Source of the DNA: Lamellibrachia satsuma
Taxonomy: Eukaryota; Annelida; Polychaeta; Sabellida; Siboglinidae
Direction: 5' to 3'
Length of the DNA stretch: 64,000 nucleotides
NCBI GenBank assembly: GCA_033239005.1
Contig: BSQZ01000001.1
Coordinates: 33,526,688 to 33,590,687, forward strand
Part shown: positions 11,598 through 24,200 of the stretch, piece by piece
How the letters are laid out: each line of letters begins with the position of its first letter
Position numbering within the stretch: the stretch's first letter is position 1
Made by a program: the position numbers and the translations under genes
The notes under the pieces: generated by a model
What the model saw: only the letters and a program-made list of their open reading frames with translations
The model's database searches: none
Told to the model about the DNA's origin: nothing

Positions 11598-12200
11598 TGT
11601 ACCTTTCATGCTGTCAACTTTCCTCTCCTTAAATTGCAGTTCTACTTGCACACTATCATCTTTTCTCTTTCTTCCAAATATTTTATTACTTTATACACAC
11701 AACGAGTCTATAAGCCTTGGAGAGAGGGTTGATGTTCATCAGACTCTCAATCATGACGATCGGGGTCCAAACCCTCGTGCTGCCTTTCAAAGCCTGGGCA
11801 ACTTTGTTCACTCCACATTTACACAGATGGAAAAATACGTACCTGGCTGTAGACTGAAGTGAATTGCGAATGAATAGTGTTTCTGCAGCAATTACAGAAT
11901 AGCTGGATTCTTCCCAGAGAAGTTGAGTTGTTCAAGTTAACAGGAGTTGAAGTATGAAGACATTTGAGCAATTCTAAAGACCAAGTACTGTACCATGTAA
12001 TAGCATAACCTTTTCAATGTATCAGTGTTTATGTGTACAACATTTACACATGTATGGACATGTATGTACATTCTTATATACATCGACTGGATGGTTAACA
12101 AACACAAATACTGAAGACTGAGATGTTTCCCACCAATACGTCACATTATAGTGATGTGTGTTGTAATTGTTTTCTTAATATAATGTTTACTTTGTTTTAG
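11598..12200. other. Region upstream of GUF1 coding exons, no supported exon
   Basis: An open frame at 11608-11862 has no recognisable similarity and no matching donor. A mitochondrial targeting exon of GUF1 is expected somewhere upstream of 12201 and ending two bases into a codon, but none could be picked with confidence here. Confidence 0.4.
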
Positions 12201-15200
12201 GTGGAATGCTTACACCGTTGTAAGACCAGCATCCAGCTCTACTGACACGCTCCAGTGGAAGACAAAGGTGGGAATTTAAGTGACCTCTCACTGACCTCTG
12301 AGTCCTGGGATAATTATGTGTGCCCAAGGAATCATTTGTACAGATTCCTTCATCAATGCAAGTCCAAAGACCCAATATTTGTTCAATCGTTGTTTTTGAT
12401 GTGTGGAATTTCTAGTTCTCAGTTATGAAATCACAATTTTTTTATATAATCACAGCTATATTACTAAAGAGGACAAACATTGCACATATTCGTTCGGTTA
12501 TGAAATCACACATATGTTTATAAAGCCTATTACTGCAATATACATAGTTTATAATTAGGACAAAACACCATACATCATTTCTATTTATCAAGGTGTTATG
12601 ATATCTACATTGACTGGTATCAAATATACAAGACGTAGAATCACAAAGACCTTCCTCAATGGCCCGCATCAGTCTTCAACCAACAGAGGTAATGATACAT
12701 GACAGTGCTACCACCTGGTGAGCTAATAACAGCTGTTCCTTTTAGAAGCTGGACTGGGTGGGGATAAGGTGTTGAATTATTATTAATTGAGCGAAGTAGT
12801 CTTTTATTGTAAATATTGGTTTTTTTTTACAGAAAATGAACATGACAGATTTTCCACTGGAGCGTGTAAGAAACTTCAGCATCATTGCCCATGTGGATCA
12901 TGGGAAGAGTACCCTGGCCGACAGACTGCTCGAACTGACAGGTTCAATACAACATTCACTCATAATGTTGATTAATGTCACTCATGGTGATAATTAAGTG
13001 ACAATTCCACTTAATTCCAAGAATAAAAAATACATTTTCTCCAACCAAAGATAATTTTGAGATAATAATGTATTATAATAATCGTAAATGCTATTATGTG
13101 TATGAACATTTTGTGTAGCGTTCCTTTGCTGAGAAGCACACAGCTTTAAATATACTGATGCACCAAATTATGTATTCTATATTAATAAAGATGCATAATT
13201 GAAGTGATATCTTTGACATCATATGAGTGCATTTTATTAATAGTTTAGATACTATTATTTAATTTTATTACTTCAGCTGATACATCGCTATGTACATTTA
13301 ATAACATTTCGTCAACAATCTGTCAACATCTTTAGACTGGAAGGACAACGCTTTAACAAACCTATTTTTTATTCTTCTGTAAAAATTTTTTTATTCTTTT
13401 GATTATAAAATAATTAAGTAAGTATTCCAATTACATTCCATTGTCTGTGTCACAGGAACGATATCCTCAACAAACAAGAATGAGCAGGTTTTAGACAAAC
13501 TTCAGGTGGAGCGGGAGCGTGGGATCACTGTGAAAGCCCAGACAGCGTCTCTTGTCTACGAGTATGAAGACCAAACATACCTGCTCAATCTGATTGACAC
13601 ACCGGTATATAGAAACTATTATCTCTTATCATTTGTACTTACATTATATTAATTCAAAAGTTAAAATGTTGTTTGTCTGGTGGGAATGTCTTCTTTGCGT
13701 TAAAACATAATTCCACAAAATGTCTGAACAAATATTGATATTTGAATAAAGTACATTTATTTTCTATATCTTGAAGAGAAACAAAAGTCATGGGTTTGGG
13801 TCTATGCACCTATAATTGTTACAAAAACGTAACCATTTGCATTTAGAATTAAGAATATCACACCAGTGGTTTACTAAAAAAACCTTGTTGAACACACATC
13901 TTAATTTCATGTGCTGCACTACATTGTTAGATAACCCTACGTCATGAATGTCGAAGTCTACCAAAATTCACTCGCCAAATGAAAATATATTTGTATATAC
14001 CAGTGTCTGAAATTAGCCAAAAAATTAACTGGCCCAGATTTTGTTTTGAACTAGCCCAGTTCTATTTTTAACCAACCCACGTGAGTTTGAACTGGCCCCA
14101 CAAAATGTATAAATTATAAGTATATGTATAGGTGCTGTACAGTGGTGTATGAATTGGGTGCTGTACAGTGGTGTATGCATTGGGTGCTGTACAGTGGTAT
14201 GTGCATTAGGTGCTGTACAGTGGTGTATGAATTGGGTGCTGTACAATGGTGTATGCATTAAATGATTGGCACAGCATTGTAAAACATTTGCACATAATAA
14301 TAACTTATTTTGAATAAAACACTGTAAATGCTTTGTTTATGTAAATAGTTAAAATCAAATAAAACCTAAAAAATTATTATGATCACAATGATAAATAATA
14401 ATAATTTTATATTAAAATAGCTAAAACTCTATATTATCCAAAAGTAGTTCTCAAAAGGTGCATCTTGAGAGCCACCTGGAACTGTCCAACACCTGTGCAT
14501 TGATGCACTATGGAGGGCAGTTGGTTTCTATGCCCATGAATAAGACACATATACTTATTGTGTTTTCTTTGTTTTCCACTGACAGGGACATGTTGATTTC
14601 AACTACGAAGTGTCAAGGTCACTGGCAGCCTGTCAAGGAGTGATTCTATTGGTTGACGCTAATCAGGTAACTTATTATTTATTGCAGCAGAACAGTGTGC
14701 TGTCTATTTATGTCAAGCACCTACAGTTAAGTTCTGCTTTTGTGGGGAACTTCTTCAACAATGCGTGCTGCCCTCTGATAGAAAACAATATACTAAAATG
14801 TAGCCCTATCATAATTCCCCTGTTGAATGGTTCTGTACATCATGGTGAACAATTAGAACAGAACGAATGGCATCCGTTGTTCTCTAATGGTTGGAGATAC
14901 CTGACAAAATATTATCATGTATGATACAGAACTGACACCACAAAATTTGCTGTGGATATTGATAAGAAAATATGTTTTATGGTGATAGGGATGTTAGCAA
15001 TTCAATGATTTAATTATTCATGTTGTTAATGTGAAAACTCCTACCCTAAACCCTGGTATCTAGAATGTTTTGTGCTAAAGTAATTGTGTGTGCATTAGTT
15101 ATGAAGTCAATCAGGCGTCATCTACCATTTCTTGTCTCATTGTCCTAGTGCTCAGTTATATCTTAATCCACACTCATATCTTGTGACTGTCAACAGGGTG

Positions 15201-18200
15201 TACAGCCCCACACTGCTGCCAACTTCTACCTTGTATCTTGGCTGTCCACAGGGTGTGCAGCCCCACACTGTTGCCAACTTCTACCTTGTATCTTGGCTGT
15301 CCACAGGGTGTGCAGCCCCACACTGTTGCCAACTTCTACCTTGTATCTTGGCTGTCCACAGGGTGTGCAGCCCCACACTGTTGCCAACTTCTACCTTGTA
15401 TCTTGGCTGTCCACAGGGTGTGCAGCCCCACACTGTTGCCAACTTCTACCTTGTATCTTGGCTGTCCACAGGGTGTGCAGCCCCACACTGTTGCCAACTT
15501 CTACCTTGTATCTTGGCTGTCCACAGGGTGTGCAGCCCCACACTGTTGCCAACTTCTACCTTGTATCTTGGCTGTCCACAGGGTGTGCAGCCCCATACTG
15601 TTGCCAACTTCTACCTTGTATCTTGGCTGTCCACAGGGTGTGCAGCCCCACACTGTTGCCAACTTCTACCTTGTATCTTGGCTGTCCACAGGGTTTGCAG
15701 GCCCACACTGCTGCCAACTTCTACCTTGTATCTTGGCTGTCCAAGGGGTGTGCAGCCCCACAGTGTTGCCAACCTCTACCTTGTATCTTGGCTGTCCAAG
15801 GGGTTTGCAGCCCCACACTGCTGCCAACTTGTACCTTGTATCTTGGCTGTCCAAGGGGTGTGCAGCCCCACACTGTTGCCAACTTCTACCTTGTATCTTT
15901 GCTGTCCACAGGGTGTGCATCCCACACTGTTGCCAACTTCTACCTTGTATCTTGGCTGTCCACAGGGTGTGCAGCCCCACACTGTTGCCAACTTCTACCT
16001 TGTATCTTGGCTGTCCACAGGGTGTGCATCCCACACTGTTGCCAACTTCTACCTTGTATCTTGGCTGTCCACAGGGTGTGCAACCCCACACTGCTGCCAC
16101 CTTCTACCTTGTATCTTGGCTGTCTACAGGGTGGGCATCCCACACTGTTGCCAACTTCTACCTTGTATTTTGGCTGTCCAAGGGGTGTGCAGCCCCAAAC
16201 TGTTGCCAACTTCTACCTTGTATCTTGGCTGTCCACAGGGTGTGCAGCCCCACACTGTAGCCAACTTCTACCTTGTATCTTGTCTGTCCACAGGGTGTGC
16301 AACCCCACACAGCTGCCACCTTCTACCTTGTATCTTGGCTGTCCACAGGGTGTGCATCCCACACTGTTGCCAACTTCTACCTTGTATCTTGGCTGTCCAA
16401 GGGGTGTGCAGCCCCAAACTGTTGCCAACTTCTACCTTGTATCATGGCTGTCCACAGGGTGTGCAGGCCCAAACTGTTGCCAACTTCTACCTGGCATTTG
16501 AGGCAGAACTCACAATTATTCCTGTCATGAACAAGATAGATCTGAAGGTGGCGAGACCCGACGTTGTGGAGAAACAGATGGCCAACCTGTTTGACTTCCA
16601 GGCTGGGGAAATACTCAGAGTAAGTGTGAGCCTGGGCAGAGATGTGTGCATGCCGCCATGTCTGCATTAGTGTTGTAGGGATCGTAAATTGTTTTCTTAC
16701 TTCAACTGTTTTAGATGTCGTTCTAAGCCATTTCACTATAGTAAACAGATATGAATCATGGTCGTACCATATGTACAATTGTGAAAATGTAATTTTGAAA
16801 GTTTTTTATTTTGAAAAAACTTGTTTTGGGAATTTTCTGATTTTCAATCAAATAATTGCGTTATTTTGAAAGTTTTTTCTGCATTTTGCATATTTTCTTT
16901 TATTTTAACAAATTCCTTGTTTTGACATTGTTGTCATTTTAAAATTGGTCACATTTAGAAACCTTTCCAGACTGTGAAAATGTTCTGTTCCATTTCCAAA
17001 CATGAAACCTGACTCTATCCATTGATTTATGGCAGATCTCAGCCAAGAAAGGTCTGGGAGTAGAAGATGTCTTGAAGGCGGTCATTGAGAAAATCCCTCC
17101 CCCCTCGGGGGATGTCGATGCCCCACTCAAGGCCCTTATCTTTGACTCATGCTATGAGAAGTACCGAGGAGCCATGTGTAATGTAGCAATGAGAGATGGT
17201 TCCATAAAAAAAGGTAAAGTACCGAGGAGCCATGTGTAGTGTAGCAACGAGAGAAGACTCTACAAAGAAAGGTAAATTACCAAGGAGCCATGTGTAATGT
17301 AGCAATGAGAAAAGGCTCTATGAAGAAAGGTAAATTACCAAGGAGCCATGGTAGTGTAGCAACAAGAGATGGCTCTGTGAAAAAAGGTAAAGTACCAAGG
17401 AGCCATGTGTAATGTAGCAACGAGAGATGGCTCTGTGAAGAAAGGTAAAGTACAATAGAGCCATGTGTAGTGTAGCAACGAGAGATGGCTCTGTGAAGAA
17501 AGGTAAAGTACCAAGGAGCCATGTGTAGTGTGGTGTAGTGTATTGTAGTGTATTGTAGTGTAAAGTAATTGGAGACTAATAACGTTGCTTACCCTCCTCC
17601 GCTCCTCAGTATATTCATCCATCTGTTAACAACTTTAACATTGTATACTGATCTTAGACTTCTCCACCTTTGGTTCTGATGCGCTGCTGAGCCTCAGTGC
17701 ATTGTAGGATGTCTGGCATTGGTTCGTTATAAAACAGTAATGTTGTTGTAGGTCAGAGGATCATGTCTGGTTTGTTGTAGGTCATAGGATCATGTCTGGT
17801 TTGTTGTAAGTCATAGGATCATGTCTGGTTTGTTGTAGGTCATAGGATCATGTATGTGGTTTGTTGTAGGTCAGAGGATCGAGTCTGGTTTGTTGTAGGT
17901 CAGAGGATCATGTATGTGGTTTGTTGTAGGCCAGAGGATCATGTATGTGGTTTGTTGTAGGTCAGAGGATCATGTCTGTGCACAGTAAGAAGACCTACGA
18001 GGTGCAGGAGGTGGGCATCATGTATCCTAATGAAGTACCTACTGATGTCTTGTAAGTGGCTCACAAATATCATTTCATTACTTTGAACAGTTTTATATCT
18101 AGTTTATATGAATAATTTTTAGTTACCTTTTATTTTGTGTAAAATGCATCAAGGTTTCAAGGAAACTACACTATATAAAATAAGTGTATTATTAATTTTA

Positions 18201-21200
18201 TTATTTCTCATTCAAATGACATATGTGCACTTCCACAAGACGGCAACATAATGAGGACAAATGGTGTCTCTGTAATTTACACAACTACAGCACCATAGCA
18301 GCCACAACCAATAACAACAGAACGAGGACAAATGGTGTCTCTGTAATTTCCACAACTACAGCACCATAGCAGCCACAACCAATAACAACAGAACGAGGAC
18401 AAATGGTGTCTCTGTAACTTACACAACTACAGCACCATAGCAGCCACAGCCAATAACAACAGAACGAGGACAAATGGTGTCTCTGTAACTTACACAACTA
18501 CAGCACCATAGCAGCCACAGCCAGTAATAACAGAACGAGGACAAATGGTGTCTCTGTAACTTACACAACTACAGCACCATAGCAGCCACAGCCAATAACA
18601 ACAGAACGAGGACAAATGGTGTCTCTGTAACTTACACAACTACAGCACCATAGCAGCCACAGCCAATAACAACAGAACGAGGACAAATGGTGTCTCTGTA
18701 ACTTACACAACTTATAAGGTAATTTAATCGAATAGATCTTTCAACATAAAGGACTTTTCTTTCTGACCAAATTGAATCTGTGTTTATTGTAGATTAGCAG
18801 GACATGTAGGATACTTGTATGCCAACCTGAAGAGTACAGAAGAGGCACAGATAGGAGACACCCTCTGCAGCCCTAAGCACCCCGTTGATCCCCTGCCAGG
18901 GTTCAAACCTGCTAGAGCAATGGTGGGTAGGGCACTGAGAGTGATAGTTTAAGTGACATTTAAGATATTAAAATTTTATGATGTGTACTTGATTGAATGC
19001 TGAGCTTTTATCTGTGAATCATGCTTAGATGTACAACACACAGTGTTTAATAATGCATGGAAATAATTATTTTCAATGCTACCATTGTAGTGTTTTCTAA
19101 AATGGAAGCCACATCTCGCGGAAATATGATATTGTTCCCCACAAATCGGTGAAATGTTTCTATGGTAACATATCAGAAAGTCCAACTTCTGTAAACAGAC
19201 CTGTTGTGCTGTTAGGTGTTTGCTGGTATCTTCCCAATGGATCAGTCGGAGTTCCCAGGTCTCAAGTCAGCCCTCGACAAACTGCTGCTCAATGACTCTA
19301 GTGTCAACGTCAATGTCGATAGCAGGTCAGTATTATGGACCCGGGTCAGTGTAGTGGACCCGGGTCAGTGTAGTGGACCCAGGTCAGTGTAGTGGACCCG
19401 GGTCAGTGTAGTGGACCCGGGTCAGTGTAGCGGACCCGGGTCAGTGTAGCGGACCCGGGTCAGTGTAGCGGACCCGGGTCAGTGTAGCGGACCCGGGTCA
19501 GTGTAGCGGACCCGGGTCAGTGTAGCGGACCCGGTCAGTGTAGCGGACCCGGGTCAGTGTAGCGGACCCGGGTCAGTGTAGCGGACCCGGGTCAGTAGCG
19601 GACCCGGGTCAGTGTAGCGGACCCGGTCAGTGTAGCGGACCCGGTCAGTGTAGCGGACCCGGGTCAGTGTAGCGGACCCGGGTCAGTGTAGCGGACCGGG
19701 TCAGTGTAGCGGACCCGGGTCAGTGTAGCGGACCCGGTCAGTGTGGCGGACCCGGGTCAGTGTAGCGGACCCGGGTCAGTGTAGCGGACCCGGGTCAGTG
19801 TAGCGGACCCGGGTCAGTGAAGCGGACCCGGGTCAGTGTAGCGGACCCGGTCAGTGTAGTGGACCCGGGTCAGTGTAGTGGACCCGGGTCAGTGTAGTGG
19901 ACCCGGGTCAGTGTAGTGGATCCGGGTCAGTGTAGTGGACCCGGGTCAGTGTAGTGGACTCAATTCGACTTTTTTATCTTATTTCAGACATATTTCACGA
20001 AAAGTGTAATCCATCTAGTAGCTATTGCAACATCTAATCCATCTAATAGCTATTACAACATTTAATCCATCTAGTAGCTATTACAACATCTAATCCATCT
20101 AGTAGCTATTACAACATGCTAGCTTCTTTGTACATGTTGTTTTGTTTTACTATGCTATTATTTTTGCCTGGATCCAGTCAAAAATAAAGGGGAAAAACTC
20201 AAACCTGATTCACTATGGGCTAGATGAATTGACAAGCATTTTTATGATTCTCTTTTGAAATAAAATATGGAGAAATGGCAACAAACCAGATTTTAAGCAC
20301 ATGCTTTGTTGATTGCTGTGTAATCATCAGTTTGCTTATTTTCCACTGCCACTATTTGCCACTGCCACTATTTGCCACTGCTTGTGAACATACTTTTTTC
20401 ATGGATTTGATGCAACTTGATTTTATGATTTATTTATTTAGAAATGGTGTTGACCTCTTCAGTCAGTCACTAAGAGTAACATGGAAGATGATTATGTTAT
20501 CTAGATGTTATTATTATCGACATGGAAAGTGATCTTTTTATTTATGTGATCTTATATTCTTTTGTTACTTGTAGCGCCGCCCTAGGCCAGGGCTGGAGGT
20601 TGGGCTTTCTGGGTCTGTTGCACATGGACGTATTTAGTCAACGCCTGGAACAAGAGTTTGATGCGTCAGTCATCATTACAACACCCAATGTACCTTACAA
20701 AGGTAACCATTACAACACATGTGCGTTACAAAGGTAAACCTCTTCAGCACCCAATGTATCTTACAAAGGTAACAATTACAACACCGACCATGCATTACAG
20801 GTGTAAACATTTACAACACATACTGTGTATTACGGTTGTAAACAATTACAACATATGTTGTTCCTTACGAATGTAAACAATTACATCACCCACTGTATCT
20901 TACAAAGGTAAACCATTACAGCACCCAATGTGTCTTACACAAGTAAACCATTACAACACCCAATGTGCCTCACAAAGGTAAGTCATTACAACACCCAATG
21001 TGTCTTACAAAGGTAAACCATTACAGCACCCAATGCATGCAAAGATGACACCATTTCCACACATCTCTGGCAGAAGAGTCAATGCTGTTGAATGTGGACA
21101 CAGCCAACAATGGTTATTTTTTTAACCATACACTTGTTTGCAGTAAAACTGTGTTAAACAGCATTCCAATGTTTATCACTGCTGTTACATTGTATGCTTC

Positions 21201-24200
21201 TGTTGCAGTAAAAATCACTGGAGCTAAGAATATAAAGCAATACCACGGAGATCAGTTGACAATACTAAACCCATGCCTGGTGAGTAGAATAACGTATGTA
21301 GTTTGATGCACTAGAGCTGTGTTAGAAAAAGGTCAGAGCATTAAATAAAGGTTGGTGCATTAGATAAAGGTGGGAGCATTAGATAAAGGTCAGAGCATTA
21401 GATAAAGGTGGGAGCATTAGATAAAGGTGGGAGCATTAGATAAAGGTCGGAGCATTAGATAAAGGTGGGAGCATTAGATAAAGGTGGGAGCATTAGATAA
21501 AGGTGGGAGCATTAGATAAAGGTCGGAGCATTAAATAAAGTTCAGAGCATTAAATAAAGGTTGGAGCATTAGATAAAGGTGGGAGCATTAGATAAAGGTG
21601 GGAGCATTAGATAAATGTGGGAGCATTAGATAAATGTGGGAGCATTAGATAAAGGTTGGAGCATTAAATAAAGGTCGGAGCATTAAATAAAGGTTGGAGC
21701 ATTAAATAAAGGTTGGAGCATTAGATAAATGTGGGAGCATTAGATAAATGTGGGAGCATTAGATAAAGGTCAGAGCATTAGATAAAGGTCGAAGCATTAG
21801 ATAAAGGTCGGATCATTACTTGATCTTCAGGTTCAACAATTGGCTTTTTAGCCTTATAATAGCATCCTTTGTTCCTCATAAACATAAAAAAATTATTGTT
21901 TTGAGAATGTGGCTTGTGCATATAAATTGTGCTTTTAAATGTTTGACTCTGTCCATAATCCAGACATCGTTCAGTCTTTTTGAAAGCCAGGATTTGTTCT
22001 GCATCCACTGTAGAGTGTTGAAGGTTGTTGAAGGTCCAGACCTGGATGACGTGTTGTGAGAATTATATTTTCAGATGTCAAGTCTGCTGGGTTTAATTTG
22101 TCATTGCCATTCTGTTGTTGGTTGTGAAAAAACATTTGGTGTGATTAGATTAAAGTTGGACTATTAGATAAAGGTCTGGGCATTAGGTAAATATATGGGC
22201 ATTAGCTAAAGGTCAGGGCATTAGGTAAAGGTCTGGGCATCAGGACTTTATAGTTAAGTCACATTTGTCTTAATTGATATTTTGACAAGACCAGACATAT
22301 ATTTCAATATAATTTGTAGTCAGTCATGAAAGATTCCATAAAGAACAAACATTGTTAGCTAGGCAAATATATCGGAGAACGTCCATTATACAGGTGTACA
22401 CTGTTGAAGAGTCAAAACAAGGAATGTCCACTTTGATCGACAACATGGGGTTGAATATGTGGTAGTTGACTCTTCAGTTTGATTGACAACAGGGGGTTGA
22501 ATATGTGGTAGTTGACTCTTCAGTTTGATTGACAACATGGGGTTGAATATGTGGTAGTTGACTATTCATTTTGATTGACAACATGGGGTTGAATATGTGG
22601 TAGTTGACTCTTCAGTTTGATTGACAACATGGGGTTGAATATGTGGTAGTTGACTCTTCATTTTGATTGACAACAGGGGTTGAATATGTGGTAGTTGACT
22701 CTTCAGTTTGATTGACAAAATGGGGTTGAATATGTGGTAGTTGACTCTTCAGTTTGATTGACAACAGGGGGTTGAATATGTGGTAGTTGACTCTTCATTT
22801 TGATTGACAACATGGGGTTGAATATGTGGTAGTTGACTCTTCATTTTGATTGACAACAGGGGGTTGAATATGTGGTAGTTGACTCTTCATTTTGATTGAC
22901 AACAGGGGGTTGAATATGTGGAAGTTGACTCTTCATTTTGATTGACAACAGGGGATTGTATATGTGGTACTTGACTCTTCATTTTGATTGACAACATGGG
23001 GTTGAATATGTGGTAGTTGACTCTTCATTTTGATTGACAACAGGGGGTTGAATATGTGGTAGTTGACTCTTCATTTTGATTGACAACATGGGATTGAATA
23101 TGTGGTAGTTGACTCTTCGTTTTGATTGACAACATGGGGTTGAATATGTGGTAGTTGACTCTTCATTTTGATCGACAACAGGGGGTTGAATATGTGGTAG
23201 TTGACTCTTCAGTTTGGTTGACAACAGGGGGTTGAATATGTGGTAGTTGACTCTTCAGATAATCAGTTTGTAAGTTGTACTGGTTTGAATGTTTTCACTA
23301 GAGAGCGTTATATTCTAATTGGACTTGTGTGTTTGTACAAGCAGTAGGCAACATGGCTGAGGATACAGACTATGACGCCAACTTCTAAAAGACAAAAATG
23401 GCCTTTCACTGTTTAACAGCGATTACTAAAAGTTCTAAACAGTCTTCTAGTTTTAAGCAAGACATATTTGTTTGTTTTCCAGTTGCCTGATGCCAACATG
23501 GTGGTGGAGTACCAGGAACCTATGGTCCTAGCCACCATCATAACACCTGATGACTACGTTGGTGAAATCATCTCACTCATCATGGTGGGTGGCATTTCCT
23601 TGTAGACACCAAAGTGAGGGTGACCAGGGCAATCCATGCAGTGCATTACATAACCTGTACCTTATGAAAAGTTAATTTTGTTGAGAGTGTGGATAAAGTG
23701 AACTTTCTGGTGTTAATCAAAGAAATGTTTAGTTTATTGCATTATAAGAAACTTTCTCCAGCTGATCCACAACAGTGTGTGTTCACTAGATAGATCAAAT
23801 AATTATATTATACTAGCGACCAGTTTGCGATTTTCATCCGTAATACGTAAACACTGGAATAAGTTATTATATCTGGATATTTGACAGAAACACCAGTGTA
23901 ACATGTATACAGCAGTGTAACATGTATACAGCAGTGTAACACTATATACAGCAGTGTAACATGTATACAGCAGTGTAACATGTATACAGCAGTGTAACAT
24001 GTATAGAGCAGTGTAACATCTCTTTGGTGGCCTATGTTACATGTCAGTCCCTTATATAGATGTCACTACTGTCTCTGGTGGCCTATGTTACATGTCAGTC
24101 CCTTATGTAGATGCTACCACTGTCTCTTTGGTGGCCCATGTTACATGTCAGTCCCTTAGGTAGATGTCACCACTGTCTCTTTGGTGGCCCATGTTACATG

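Noticed and set aside
15132..16670. 512-residue open frame with a repeated [24 protein letters not shown] peptide
   Set aside because: It reads through the 55-bp decoy-acceptor array. All frames are open because of the repeat composition; only the last 54 codons belong to GUF1.
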